In this document: piece by piece, positions 47,746 to 60,574 of the stretch
How positions within the stretch are numbered: the first letter of the stretch is position 1
How the letters are laid out: every line of letters starts with the position of its first letter
DNA from: Achatina immaculata
Lineage: Eukaryota > Mollusca > Gastropoda > Stylommatophora > Achatinidae
DNA length: 64,000 bases
NCBI GenBank assembly: GCA_009760885.1
Contig: CM019713.1
Span: 82,770,631 to 82,834,630 of the forward strand
Direction of reading: 5' to 3'
Program-made: the position numbers and the translations under genes
The notes under the pieces: generated by a model
What the model was told of the DNA's origin: nothing
Databases searched by the model: none
Seen by the model: only the letters and a program-made list of their open reading frames with translations

Positions 47746-47883
47746 TATTCTGAACTGCTGTTTGGTTTTCAAATTCTTTTCAGTTTCGAAAGAGAAATAT
47801 TCTTATACTAACATTTTAAATAATTTCACTAACATCCGTACTATATTTTATTATTCTGCCCATATTTCGAAATATTAACAAAG

Positions 47884-47886
47884 CTC
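47884..47886 (+). CDS. 3-nt microexon CTC (type C)
   Basis: ATATTAACAAAG | CTC | GTATGTATTT, followed by CAATTCACTAAATTTAAAAG. AAG acceptor. Phase-1 codon: A+CT, Thr. The homologous stretch is deleted from the segmental duplicate near 61030. Confidence 0.5.
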
Positions 47887-48109
47887 GTATGTATTTCAAT
47901 TCACTAAATTTAAAAGAAACATTTCATTTGTGTTAAAAACATTTTAACGTAACATCCGCTATGATAACTCTTTCTTTTACATTGTTTTCTGCCCTAATAT
48001 ACCTTCTTAGTTTTTAAAATATTAACTAAATATTAATTAATAATTATTAATATTAACTTCTGCCAAACTTAAATAAACGTTTCATTAGCACATTTATTTT
48101 TTCTGTTAG

Positions 48110-48660
48110 TGTTCTGGTAAATAATGCTTCTTTCAGCTCTTCTTCTTCGTCTTCTTCTTCTTCTTCTTCTTTGAACAATTTGATGACTTCAGTATCTTTC
48201 TGGGTCATTGAGGAGTTTCAGTGCTGGAGACAAGACACGCCCCTATTTCTCTCTTTTTCTCTGGTAGTAATATCTTCTTCTATGTTGTCTCGTCATCATC
48301 GTCTTGGTCGACCTCTTAGCCTGTACCTCTTTTTCACTTCTGTTTAGCCCCTCCTTTTTTGTCTATCCTCCTCCATTCTAAACGTCCCAACCACGTCAGT
48401 CTGTTGTTTTGCATAATCAATGTTATAAAAGAGGAGAATTAAACACAATTTAGATTTCTTGGAACACAACAGCCCACAGAAAAAAGAAGTCGACCACGTG
48501 AAACCATAAAGAGGACACAGTTAACAGAGACTAGTTTAGAGGTCATAAAATCCCGTGATGAGATTGAAAAGATCGCCGAAAAAAGAAAACTTGGCGAACT
48601 ACCATGCGAGCCCTATGTGACGTTTAACTGCACGGGACGGATGTAATATAAGATTTCTTT
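48110..48660. mobile_element. LINE 3' fragments (segmental copy 1)
   Basis: 48130-48400 is an antisense LINE C-terminal scrap next to a (CTT)n run. 48405-48660 is a plus-strand alpha-like end (WNTTAHRKKRSRPRETIKRT, broken) finishing at GACGTTTAACTGCACGGGAC. Both recur at 61140-61665. Confidence 0.65.
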
Positions 48661-48689
48661 GTTACTTCCTATCTTCCAACATTTTGTGT

Positions 48690-50215
48690 TATATGTTTTT
48701 TTAAAATCTTATATCTTCTAAACAAGGCTCGCACGTTAGTTCGCCAAGTTTTCCTGTTTTCGACGAGGTTTTGAACATATTCAAGGGATTTTATGCCTAT
48801 TAATATGGCATCTCTTAACAATGTCCTCCTTAGAGTTTCACGTGGTCTGCCTCTTTTTCATCGGCCTGTTGAGATCCACTTGATAGCTTGTTTTAGGATT
48901 CTCCGATCGTTTCTTCTCATCAAGTGACCAACATATGTCCATCTCCTTTTCCTGACTACCCATGAAACTGGTTGTTGTTTGCTCATCAATCTTATCTCTG
49001 CATTGTTCTTGAATTCGTTCCAGTTGACGCTGAGTATTTTCCTTAGGCATTTGTTTTCAAAAGAATCTAATTTATTGTCTGTTTCATTTGTTGTTTTCCA
49101 GTTTTCGCATCCATAAATGAGGGTGGACATTATTTGAATTCAATAATCTTAACTTGGTTTTTGTGCTTATAACTTTTGAATTCCATATGTTCTCAAGATT
49201 CTTGAAGGTTAATGCTGCTTTTGCACTTCTAATTCTAACTTCCTTCCTATTGTCATCAATCTGGTCTATGTAGCTGCCAAGTTATGCAAATTGATTGACA
49301 TCTTCAACATCTGTCCCTTCTACGTGTATTTTTCCATTTTTATTAATAGAAATTTTCCTTATTTTTGTTTTGTTCTTGTTAATTACAAGTCCTTATTTTG
49401 CTAGCCAGTGAAGACAGACTATCTGTTTTTTCTTACATGGAATTCACATTGTTACTGATAAGAGTTATGTCATCAGCAAAATCAAGATCTTCTAGTTGGG
49501 TCTCATGTACCCAGTCAATTCCTGTATTACTTGTGCAGGATTTCTTCGTTTTGAAGTCTATTGCAATTCCAAAATGCAAAGGATATAATATACATCCTTG
49601 TTCCACGCCTGTTTCAGTCTGAAACCATTCACTCATCCCTTCTGCTGTGTTGGCTGCACAAACATATCCATTGTAGAGGTCTCTAATGATGTTGAAAATT
49701 TTAGATGGTATTCTAGAAAGACTTAAAATTCTCTACAATGAATCTCTGTGTATGCTATCAAATGCTTTTTTAAAGTCTGTGAAGTTCAGAATTAATGGTT
49801 TCTGCTTTCAATATGTTCTTCAATATTATTCTTAAAATAAAAATCTGATCGAGACATCTTCTCCCTTTTCGAAATCCTGCTTGTTCTTCTCTCATTGCAG
49901 GAATTCACTATATCTCGAATTCTGTTCAGAATAACTTTGGAAAATACTTTTGACACAACTGATTTTAAGGTTACTCCTCTTCAATTATTACAGTCGCTAA
50001 GGTTGCTTTTTGTTGGTATTTTAACAATGATTTTTTTTCCGTTTAGAAGGGACCTTTTCTTCTTTCTAAATCTTATTAAATATTCTCTGTAGTTGTCTCA
50101 TGTTGTCACTATTGATAGCTTTTAACATTTCGGGTTATATTTCATCTTCACCTGTAGCTTTGTTGTTGGCCGTTAAATTCACTGCTTGCTTTTCTTTATG
50201 GCTCCATAAATCTTC
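48690..50215 (-). mobile_element. LINE-alpha antisense fragment (segmental copy 1)
   Basis: Minus strand: C-terminus with KQQPVSWVVRKRRWTYVGHL (48858-49130), FADDITLISNNVNSM (49433-49636), then antisense fingers (matches to GFRKGR, 49870) in broken frames. The duplicate is at 61720-63475. Confidence 0.85.
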
Positions 50216-50770
50216 TCAGGATTGTACTCTCAAATGTTTGTCTAGTTATCCTCCTTGTTTCAGACCAGCATCGTACCACTGGCCTGATTTGTATTTTATA
50301 TAGCAATAATGAGATTTTAATTTGGCTATTAATTGTCTGTTATTTATATGATGTTATGCTGTATTTTTATTTGATGTATCTTATCCTTATATGTACATGA
50401 AGACTGAAGATTACACAGACTAACACATTCACACATTACATCGATGAAAGAAAACACACACGATCAGTGCTACTTCTTCAAATAATCATAGACTAATAAT
50501 GTTGTTAAATCATCTGTTCACAGTTGGATCATCATTTTATGTCTTGTTATTTATCAACTTATATTGTTATCAACAAAAATCACTAAACTAATTTCATTAA
50601 ATATTTAGGCTCCATTCAGATTGTAATAAACATACCTAATTGGGAAGAATTTATTCGCATCCATATGCATAAAAATCAGTAATATAAAATTAAGTGCACA
50701 TAATAAGCATCACTTCCATATTACCACTAAAAATATAAACATCAAAATCCCACATGGAACAATTATACCG
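50216..50770. other. No gene seen
   Basis: AT-rich. 50230-50290 could be a LINE scrap, but I cannot place it. Confidence 0.5.
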
Positions 50771-50773
50771 CAA

Positions 50774-50818
<45 letters not shown>

Positions 50819-51000
50819 AGCCTTAAGTGCCCAGGGCACATGGGGCTTCCGCAAGGGTTTTCCACAAATGCCTGTCCTTTGCCTTTTTTTCTGCTCTTGC
50901 CCAGGTGAGCCCTCTATTGCTCAACATCCTTTCTGTTGTTCTTCTCCATGTCTCTTTTGGTCTACCCTTACTTCTGTTCCCCTATGGTGTCCATACAGTA
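50774..51000 (-). mobile_element. LINE-delta 3' fragment with (GA)n tail
   Basis: CT run at 50774-50819, then the same antisense 3' end as 42705-42890 (TTAAGTGCCCAGGGCACATG). Short, otherwise uninformative. Confidence 0.85.
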
Positions 51001-51790
51001 ACTGAGTTATGATTATTCATAACACAATCACTAACAAAATATTTACCTAAGTGGATCGGGATTGGACCGGGGAGTCGACTACACAGGTCTTATGCATCCA
51101 CATCATAGAGTATAAAACAATACTAACATACACTCACATTGTTTCGACGAATAAACATTCTCATTGGCACTTGACTAATAACATGACTCCCCCGATCCGC
51201 TCACCTCTTACGTGCTCAACATACAAATACCCACCGATAAAAATTATATCATGTTTTCTTTATATACTTGGCCAGTAAACCGATTTTCTCTCAGAGTTCA
51301 GAACCCCTGAAAACTTACTGTAACGGACCCATTATTTCCTACGCCCAGGGTTGCCAACCAACCCAGGTAACTAGTGCTATCTACTCCTTTCACTTATATG
51401 TGTTTAGTTTGGTGTTGTGAGACAGACATTTTGACTGTAACAATTGTCTTAGAACAAAACATGTCTTGTTCCTAGCTTGTATTCTAGCTCTGATGTCATC
51501 TCTTATAATTTTCGAGCTCTTGAATATTGTTCTTAGCTATTTATATGAATCTGTTCTTTTAATATTTATACTTTCTATTTGGATAAGATCTTCATGTTTA
51601 TCTTTTGATGTTGCTATTCTCATGTATTCAGTTTTCTCCTGGCTTATCTTTAGCCAAACGTTTTCCTCTCTTTCTTTCAGATCTTGAAGACTATAACTAT
51701 GTCATCTGTATTTCTTCATGTTTTTCTTCTGTTATTGGTGATTTATTCCGTATATATTGTTATTTTAAAAAGACATGCGTTCATACAGAA
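51000..51790. other. No assigned gene
   Basis: 51430-51720 on the minus strand may be another LINE C-terminal scrap (ORFs 51466-51687 and 51605-51799 on plus are Leu/Ser-rich shadows). Not resolved. Confidence 0.4.
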
Positions 51791-52145
51791 TATACATAAA
51801 ACATGCGTGCATACACACATATAAAAGCATAATCATATACATAGATTCATATACACATACATACACACATACATACATACATATATACATACACACATAA
51901 ATTACATCTACACATACATACATACATGCATACACACATACATATACCTACACATACATACATACATGCATACACACATAGATACACCTACACATATATA
52001 CAAACATGCATACACACATACCTACGTACATACATACATACAAACATATATACACAACACACACAACACACAGACAACACACTAAACACACAACATACAC
52101 ATCACACACCCATACATATACACATACCTACACATACGTACACAT
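51780..52145. repeat. ATAC/CACA microsatellite region
   Basis: CATACATA, ACACATAC and CAACACAC repeats throughout. Thr/His/Tyr ORFs are artefacts. Confidence 0.95.
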
Positions 52146-52234
52146 AATGACCGTATTATTTCAATAACTTTGAAAGATACTGATTTCAGTTATATAGATT
52201 ATTACTGCAATGTGAACCACTGGTAATAGACTGT

Positions 52235-52238
52235 GGGG

Positions 52239-52272
<34 letters not shown>

Positions 52273-52670
52273 AGATGGATGGATAGATGGATAGGTGGAT
52301 GGATAGATGGATGTATAGATAAATGGATAGATGGATGGATGGATAGATGGATAGATGAATAGATGGATGGATAGATGTATGGATGGATGGATGGATTGAT
52401 GGATATATGGATAGATGGATGGATAGATGGATAAATGGATCGATGGATAGATGGATAGATGGATAAATGGATGGATGGATGGATGGATGGATGGATGGAT
52501 GGATGGACCGACGGACGGATGGACGGACGGACGGATGGACGGACGGACGGATGGACAGACGAAGGGATGGATGGATGGAAGGACTGACGGACGGACGGAT
52601 GGATGGATGGGGGGATGGATATCGGATCAATGCATGGATGAATGCATGGATGCGGGGATAGATGGATGGA
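52235..52670. repeat. (GGAT)n/(GGAC)n array
   Basis: Over 400 bp of GGAT, GGAC and GATA units. The 209- and 190-codon minus ORFs (HPSI repeats) and the plus ORFs (MDGW repeats) come only from this. Confidence 0.95.
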
Positions 52671-52994
52671 AGTATGCAGTGGGGAGTAATTCCTTTTTTT
52701 CGATAGGTAGTTGACTGAATAGGTGGACAGAGAGAACATAGATAGACCGACACACACACATAAATACACAGCAATATTACAGACTGACAAAAAGAACGGA
52801 TGTAAAGAAATAAATGCGGACAGGTAACAGAACAGATAAAACAGGTGGGAGACAGACGAACCGACAGAGGAAATGACAGAGAGATAGGTCAGATAAACAG
52901 TTACACATACATGCCACAGAAAATATATTTATAATGGAGGTATGTAGTTAGATAGGTAAGTAGACAGACGGACACACAGACAGACAGACAGGAA

Positions 52995-53130
<136 letters not shown>

Positions 53131-56100
53131 CTTTATTTTTCAAGGGTAAAGAATTGGGCACGCAGGCCCGTCTTACATTCTGCCCTTCATCACTCCATCT
53201 TTCATTCTTCCCACACACTTGATTTAGTACAAAAATACAAATTAAATTAGTAAAAACATATCAAAAGAGTGTAAGATTTAACTACTACATTCAAGGTAAA
53301 AGAGAAGAAGTAATTAACCTAATAAAATAGCACTCACGCACACATACACCCGCAGACATATACATAAATAAAAATACATTGTAAATACAGATCTTCTAAC
53401 ATATTTTTTTAAACAAACATTAAAATAATTTCTAACAATATCTAACAAGTTGCTTTTCTAACTATGTCACTGAAGTACTTGATGGTTTACGAGCCATGTG
53501 TTGAGAGAGTGCTGGCTATTTTATGGAGGCATATAATTACATTCTTTCAAATGTAATATCCACCCTCATTTATGCATGCGAAAGCTGGAAAACAACTAAA
53601 GAAATAGAAAAGAAATTAGACTCTTTTGAAAACAAATGCCTAAGGAAAATACTCGGCATCAAGTGGAATGAATTCAAGAACAATGCAGAGATAAGACAGA
53701 TGACTGAACAACAACCAGTCTCACGGGTGATCAGGAAAAGGAGATGGACATATGTTGGTCACTTGATGAGAAGAAATGATCAGAGAATCCCAAAACAAGC
53801 TATCAAGTGGAACACAACAGGCCGAAGAAAAAGGGGCAGACCGCGTGAAACTCTAAAGAGGACATTATTAAGAGAGGCCAAGTTAACAGGCATAACATCC
53901 TTTGATGAGGTTGAAAGACTCGCCGAAGACAGGAAAAATTGGCGAACTACTTTGCGAGCCCTATGTGACGTCTAACGGCACGGGAAGGATATAAGATAAG
54001 ATAAGATATAATTACATGCAAGTAAATAATGAAACATGTTTGAGTTAAAGGATGAAGTATTACCAATGGATTTTAAATTGTAGGGGAGGGTGTTCCAGAG
54101 CTGTACTGCAGAGTATGCAAGGCTTTTCTTGTACATATCAATTCTGGGTTTAGGAAGAAGACAGTTTTTTAAACGCTGGCTATGTTTAGTATTATACGTA
54201 AACAGTGACCACAAGTAAGGCGGAGCATTGTGCGACAGAATTCTGTGAACAAACTTAACTTTGTTAAAAATGATTCTATTTTTGAGGGGTAGAATTTTGA
54301 GTTGTTTATGTTGATCTACAGTCTGTACTGGGTGTTTGTCACAAATAAGATTTAATGCTCGCTTGTGAAGTGAGTGGAGCCTTTTTGTGTTTGAGACTGA
54401 GCATCCATCCCAGATTGTGGAACAGTAATCTAAGTGTGTTTGTATGTGTGATATGTAGTATATTTTTCTTGTGTTTTTGTCGATAAAGTGTTTAATCTTG
54501 GCTAATTGGTAAACTTTCTGTGCAATCAAATTTGTTAGGTTATGTACGTGAGAATTCCAAGTTAAATGCTGATCAATGATGAGTCCTAGGGTTTTATGTT
54601 CATGAACATTTTCTATTGCCTTAGTCCCAGCACAAAGCTGTAGTGAAGTTTTAGTTGCATTTTGCAGTTTCTGTCTTGTAGTGATGAGCATGGATTTTGT
54701 TTTGTTGGTGTTTATCAACATACCATTTTTATTACTCCATTTAATCAAACTGTTTATATCATTTTGGAGCGTTGTCTGTAGGTTATTGATGTCATACTCA
54801 CTATTGTAAACAGTACAGTCGTCAGCGAAAAGATTACATGAAACATGAAGAGTGCTTTAAATGTAGTGGTAGGTCGTTAATATAGATAGCAAAGAGAAGA
54901 GGACCAAGAATGAAGCCTTGAGGAATACCGGTATCAACCACAGACGAGCCAGATATTTTGTTTCTAAAGCAAACTACTTGTTTTCTACCTGAGAGAAAAG
55001 ATGTAATACATTTTGTAGGTCAGGATGTAATCTATAGCCTTCCAGCTTTTTTGCAAGAATTTCATGATCAATCATATCGAAGGCTTTCTTAAAATCAACA
55101 AAGACAGCACCACACAATTTGTCATCATTTATATTAGACAGCCAGCTTTCTGTCATTTTAGTTAATGCTGTGTGGCAGGAGTAATTTGGTCTAAAACCTG
55201 ACTGACTGTCTATTAGTAGACTGTTTTCTTGCATGTGGAGCAGAGTTAACTTTTGTATATGTTTTTCAAGAGGTTTAGATAGTGATGACAGAATGGATAT
55301 GGGTCTATAGTTTGAGAGGTCACTAGTCTGTCCAGATTTAAAAAGAGGAAAGACTTTGGCGAGTTTAAAAGCGTCAGGGAAATATTTTTTGTCAATACAC
55401 AAGTTGTATAAGTATGTTAGTGTGTCTGTGATAACTGGTGCAGCATAGCGTAGTATCTTGTTACTAATGTCATCACATCCTGCTGAGTTAGTGTTCTTTA
55501 AGGACCAGATGTAGTTATAAACCTCACCGACTGTGAGGAAAGGAATATTAATTTGTTTTAGCTTTACACATTTACTGTCGCTGAAAGTTTTCAACACGCT
55601 CAGGTCGCAATTTGGGGTCGGTAATGAAGATTTTAGAATACTAATTTCTTCCCTAAAATGTTCACTGAAGTTAGTGCAAGTATGTTCACCATTAAGTGTT
55701 TGTGGGTCAGTTTGCTTCCTTTTATTTACAAGAGTATTAATCGCTTTCCAGATTGATTTACTATCAGTTTTGTCTTTCACTAAATTTCTGAAGTAATTTT
55801 TCTTTTCCTGCCTAATTAAATACTGCACCTTATTCCTAAGTGAACGATAGCTACTGAAATTTCTGCTTTTCTGAGCTTCATCCCTTGTCCTCATGAGTTG
55901 CAACATATCGGAAGTTATCCACGGGGATTTTGTTACGTGTTTTACTCTCATTTCTTTGATGGGGACATGCTTGTCAAAATGTTTCGAAATATCTTGATCC
56001 AGTATTCGATAGCCTCATCTGGATTTGTTAACTGGAAAACGTACGTAAGAGGCGAAGCTTTTAGATCAGTTAAAAATAATTCCAAGTTAAAGTTTTTAAA

Positions 56101-56691
56101 GTTTCTATATTTGATGCTGGTATGTTTGTGTTTTGGTATTTTATACCCCTTATGTGACCACGTACAGCAGACCGGGTAGTGATCACTCAGCGACACATGA
56201 GGGACAGTACATTCGGTAATGTTTCCTAGATGGGCTACATAAATATGATCTATTAGTGTTGATGATGATTCAGCAACTCTAGTAGGTTTGTTAACAATTT
56301 GCGAGAAGTTGTAAGATGTTAAAATGTTCTTTCATGTAGGATTTGGCTGATTAAGATCTATACTGAAGTCGCCTAGAATGATTATGTCCTTGAATTTATG
56401 AGTTACAGCATCATCCATCATGGTCGCAAAGTGATCATACCACTCGGCTGAAGCATTTGGATTTCGGTATATAAAACTAATTAGAATTGGACTAAGATTT
56501 GATATTTTGATTTCTAGCATAATACATTCAACCTCTGATGTTTCCAGGTCTTCTCTTCTACAACATTTAATTGTGTTAGAAATGTAAACGACTAAACCTG
56601 TCTCTAGCTTCCTAGTTGGGTCACGCCTGATCAAATTAAAACCATCTATTCTTATATCATTGTCTGTGATGTTTTTATGTAATCTGCTTTC

Positions 56692-56693
<2 letters not shown>
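53131..56693 (-). mobile_element. CR1-like LINE, most complete copy
   Basis: Minus strand, 5' to 3': endonuclease piece with IRIDGFNLIRRDPTRKLETG, IIILGDFSIDLNQPN (56332-56835), SLSDHYPVCCTW (55948-56196); linker and RT (54974-55951) with SPWITSDMLQLMRTRDEAQK, VGEVYNYIWSLKNTNSAGCD, FPLFKSGQTSDLSNYRPISI, SQSGFRPNYSCHTALTKM, VDFKKAFDMIDHEILAKKL; C-terminus (53972-54748) with HKTLGLIIDQHLTWNSHVHN and HLDYCSTIWDGC. The palm stretch between 54974 and 54748 is frameshifted. The 5' end is truncated at the next GATA array. The 3' UTR is split by an alpha fragment. Inactive, but its consensus could be built with the other copies. Confidence 0.9.
53543..54005 (+). mobile_element. LINE-alpha 3' fragment inserted in CR1 3' UTR
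   Basis: A 150-codon frame (53523-53975) with ISTLIYACESWKTTKEIEKK, the QPVSRVIRKRRWTYVGHL block and RRKRGRPRETLKRTLLREAK, then an ATAAG tail at 53986-54005. ATATAATTACAT is duplicated at 53531-53542 and 54006-54017. It looks recent. Confidence 0.95.

Positions 56694-56767
<74 letters not shown>
56694..56767. repeat. (GATA)n array, CR1 tail
   Basis: About 18 GATA units abutting the antisense CR1 3' end CTTTATTTTCGAACAC. Confidence 0.95.
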
Positions 56768-56768
<1 letters not shown>

Positions 56769-58800
56769 CTTTATTTTCGAACACTAAAGAATTGTCTACG
56801 CAGACCCATCTACCATTTTGCAATTCATCATACAACTTTCATTCAGTAACAGATATTCAGCATTTGTTATTGCACATAATATGCATGAAAAAGCAAAAAA
56901 TGAATAAATAAATAATTAATAAAGTCTTTTTTTCATTCACTCCACATTCTGCTTTATGTAACTACATAAAATAAACTTTATTACCTTGTCACATTCATTA
57001 TAAACTAACACATTTTTGGAACAGCAAATTTATAGGTACAACTATTAGGTCATACTTTAGATTAAACTAATTTAGAGTTTTACAGTACATATATCTTTAC
57101 TTTCCACAAGCAAATACATACCGATGCATTTATTCACAGACACAGACAATATACAAACACCTCCACACATGTACATATACACACACATTCACATGTATAC
57201 ACATAGACGTGTGCATACATACATATGAATGAATGTACACATAAAGACATCTGCAATACGTACTCGTATGTACAAACACATATATATATATATATATGCA
57301 CACATACATGCATACCAGCATACATGTATACACATACACACATGCACACCTACATATATATTCGCACACACATATACACACCTACACCTATTCATGCTTG
57401 TATATAAAGTGTACACAAACACCAAAAAATATTAGAGAGGCATATAGCCCATCATAAACATATATTGACAATGCTTGAAGTTATAAGAATGAATATGACC
57501 TGTATGTTTTACATAAGTTAGTAGGGTATTCCAAAGGAGGGCACCTGAGTAAGGGAAGCTTTTTTTAAACATGTCAAGCCTTGGTTTTGGGAGAATACAA
57601 TTGCTTAAGTGTTGACTGTGTTTTGGGTTGGATTTGAACAACGACCACATATAGGATGAAGCATTGTGGGATAGAATTTTATAAATTAACTTGGAAATCT
57701 CTTCTTGAGGGGTAGAATATTAAGATGTTCGTGCTTATTTGTGTTGTGTTCTACATGTTTGTTGTCTATAAGCTTTACCGCTCATTTTTGGTGTGAGTAA
57801 AATTGTTTCAAGTTTGATATGGAGCAACAATACCAGACTGTATAACAGTAGTTGAAATGTGTTTGTATTTGTAATATGTAGTATATTTTCCAAATAGACA
57901 AGAAATTAGACTCTATTAAAAGCAAATGCTTCATGAAAATGCTCGGTATAAATTGGAACGAATTTAAGAACAACACAGAGATAAGACAGAAGAGCAAACA
58001 ACAACCTATCTCATAGGTGATCAGAAATGGAAGATGGACATATGTAGGCCAAGTGATAAGAAGAAACAATCAGAGAATACCAAAACAAGCTATCAAGTGG
58101 AGCACAACAGGCCGAAGACAAAGAGGTCGACCACGTGAAACTTTAAAGATGACATTGTTAAGAGAAACCAATTCAGTGGGCATAACATCCCTTGGTGACG
58201 TTGAAAGGCTCGCCGAAAACAGGAAAACTTGGCAAACAACTATGCGAGCTCTCCGTGACGTTTAACGGCACGGGAAGGATGTAATATGTAAGTATATTTT
58301 CCTAGTTTCTGTGTCGAGAAAGTGTTTAATTTTGGCCAACTGGTAAACTTTTTGTGCAGTGAGTTTGGTTAGATTGCCTACATGATGATTCTAGCTGAGG
58401 TGGTGGTCAATCATGAGACCTAATGTTTTATGTTTGCTGACATTCTCTATCTTTGAAGTTTAAGCATGAAGCTGTAGTACTGTTGTTTGTGAATTTGTTA
58501 ATTTCTGTCTTGTTGTAATGGACATGGATTTTGTTTGGCTGGTGTTTATGAGCATTCTGTTGTTGTTGCTACAGTTATATTGACTATTTATTTCACATTG
58601 AAGAAAAGACGATTAATACAGTCATTTTCACTAGTGTAAACTTGCAGTCATCAGCAAAAAGATTACAGGATGATTTTTTTGAGACGAAGTGAAAGATCAC
58701 TGATGTAGATGTTAAACAGGAGAGGACCAAGGAAAACCATTATCAACCATATTTGAATTTCGCTTAGAATTTCTGAGACAAATACCTGCTTTTTGTTGGA
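56768..58800 (-). mobile_element. CR1-like LINE fragment
   Basis: Antisense 3' UTR and RT C-terminus (57432-57650 reads MWSLFKSNPKHSQHLSNCIL, LPKPRLDMFKKSFPYSGALLW). Continues after the alpha insertion from 58303 to about 58800. Contains an ATAC/CACA microsatellite (57120-57430). Many stops. Confidence 0.8.
57892..58280 (+). mobile_element. LINE-alpha 3' fragment inserted in CR1
   Basis: Plus strand: RNGRWTYVGQVIRRNNQRIP and RRQRGRPRETLKMTLLRETN (58017-58265). A target duplication of about 21 bp flanks it (57871-57891 and 58281-58302, one base different). It ends GGCACGGGAAGGAT with no long tail. Confidence 0.9.
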
Positions 58801-59100
58801 TAGATAGACAGACAGACAGAAAGATAGATAGAAAGAGAGACAGACAGACAAACAGACAGATACAGACAGACAGACAGACAGAAAGATAGATAGTGCTATT
58901 TTCAAAGGGTTAAAAAGTGGACGCACATTTCCGTCTACCATTCTGTCCTCTATCATACAACTTTCACTCAGTCACAGACATTCAGCATTTGTTACTGAAC
59001 ATGATATACTCGAAAAGCAAAAAAATAAATAAGTAAATAATTACTAAACCCTTTCTTATTCATACACTCCACGTACTGATTTATGCAAACACGTGAAATA
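58800..59100 (-). mobile_element. CR1-like LINE 3' end with GACA tail
   Basis: A GACA/GATA run (58800-58892) followed by antisense 3' UTR (TTCAAAGGGTTAAAAAGTGG, CGTCTACCATTCTGTCCTC). Confidence 0.75.
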
Positions 59101-59212
59101 AATATAATATACACATAATAAGTATTCTCAGAATATTTGAAATAATTACCCTAATCACTGTACTATCCTCTATTTTATTAATATTTCAAAACTATTATGA
59201 AGGTGGTATGTA

Positions 59213-59215
59213 ATT
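59213..59215 (+). CDS. 3-nt microexon GTG (type C)
   Basis: CTATTATGAAG | GTG | GTATGTAATT, followed by CAATTCACAAAATTTAAATA. Because the triplet itself begins GT, a zero-length (ratchet) site at 59213 is also possible. Phase-1 codon: C+GT, Arg. Last site seen. Flanks are homologous to 47884. Confidence 0.5.
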
Positions 59216-59424
59216 CAATTCACAAAATTTAAATATGTAATATATTTGTGTTAAAAAACTACATACCTGAAATCTGATATGATTATATTTTCTCTAACAC
59301 AACTTTCAGAGGAAATATACCTCCTTCATTACTGAAATATTAACTGTATATTTTAACAAAATTTAAATAATATTTATTTTAGCGCATTCTCTTCACATTG
59401 TGAGAGTCTCCTGTTCAATTGTTC

Positions 59425-59690
59425 TGTCAATGTTAAAGTGTAATGGCTTAGCTACTTATGTCAATGTTAAAGTGTAATGGCTTAACTACTTATGTCAATG
59501 TTAAAGTGTAATGGCTTAACTACTTCTGTCAATATTAAAGTGTAATAGCTTTAATACTTCTGTCACTGTTAAAGTGTAATAGCTTTAATACTTCTGTCAA
59601 TGTTAAAGTGCAATGGCTTACTATTTCTGTCAATGTTAAAGTGCAATGGCTTACTATTTCTGTCAATGTTAAAGTGTAATGGTTTTACTA
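59425..59690. repeat. About 32-bp minisatellite after type C microexon
   Basis: Eight or so copies of TCAATGTTAAAGTGTAATGG plus a variable CTTAACTACTT part. It is related to the repeat at 35278 and lies at a similar distance after the microexon. Confidence 0.9.
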
Positions 59691-59761
59691 CTTCAATAAC
59701 TCTGAACGTAATGTTTTTTTTATTTTATAGTTAAATAATGAAATTTTGCAACACTGTTACA

Positions 59762-59850
59762 ATGGATGGATGGATGGATGGATGGATGGATGGATGGATG
59801 GACGGACGGATGGATGGATGGATGGATAAATGGATAGATTGATAGATGGA
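59762..59850. repeat. (GGAT)n array
   Basis: About 20 GGAT/GGAC units. Confidence 0.95.
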
Positions 59851-60109
59851 TGGTCACACAGTAGTTTTGACTAATACACACCTAACCACTTCGTTCAGAA
59901 AAAAGTCCACTTCCCCGCTTCTCCCACAATTAGATCATCCTTCTGATGTGATTGTTGACATTCAACCCAATATCGTCCTTCATACTGAAACTATTCAAAG
60001 TGGCTCTTGCAATTTCCTCTTTTCTTTAGATCGCCCTGAGTTGATCCCAAGCCTGTCAGCTTGTCCGCTCTCTCACTGCCTTTGAGTCCAGCAAGACATG
60101 CGCAGTAGA

Positions 60110-60570
60110 TCCATGTCAAACTGGATAACCAAGAGCGCAGTAGAAGCTGGTCCAACTCCTTACAGTTTATTTATATGCAGCCGAAACATGGAGAACCAGT
60201 CAGAGAACTGAAAGCGGACTGGAAAGATTTGAAGGAAGATGCGTAAGAAAAAGTTATAGAAAACACTTGGAAGAACGTGTGACACCTGGGGATATAAAAA
60301 GATTAACGGGCGTTATGAACATTACTAAAGAGGTCAGAAGAGGAAGAAGGAAATGGCTATGCCACGTACTAAGAATAGAAAGAACAAGACTGGGACACCT
60401 CAAGGGAAAAGAAAGCGGGGCAGGACAATGGGGACATGGAGACACACAATAAAAGAACTAAATGAAGCGGGAAAGACACATGATAACTCAAACTTTTGCT
60501 TAAGACAGTATTGGCTGGAGAACGTTTATAGATGTCTTATGTTAAATGAGAGCACTGATGACAGATGATG
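60110..60570 (+). mobile_element. LINE C-terminal fragment, fifth family
   Basis: Broken frames give SRLERFEGRCVRKSYRK-like sequence, VMNITKEVRRGRRKWLCHVL and RIERTRLGHLKGKE (60267-60452), followed by KRKRGRTMGTWRHTIKELNE. This is the W-x-GH/CH-V-L-R zinc-finger-like C-terminus of LINE RTs. Ends near GACAGATGATGATG. Distinct from alpha to delta. Confidence 0.65.
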
Positions 60571-60574
60571 ATGT

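Noticed and set aside
47812..47880. Longer exon after TTCAAATTCTTTTCAG upstream of the CTC site
   Set aside because: Good acceptor and an open stretch ending in TAA, but there is no convincing support that it is conserved as an exon; the homologous stretch at 59130 does not keep the frame. It deserves a look if cDNA is available, since it could be an alternative terminal exon.
52161..52790. 209- and 190-codon HPSI-repeat ORFs
   Set aside because: Direct translation of GGAT/GGAC simple repeats in two frames. The same applies to YLSI ORFs over GATA arrays and the Arg/Glu ORFs at 45238-45703.
59325..59375. Further type C unit around GAAATATTAACTGTATATTT (similar traces at 7095, 35195, 48020, 61065)
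   Set aside because: Flanks resemble type C units but AG and GT are missing, so at best decayed copies.
59846..60085. 79-codon ORF without repeats
   Set aside because: No motif or convincing start context; adjacent to LINE debris. It may be part of an unidentified LINE.
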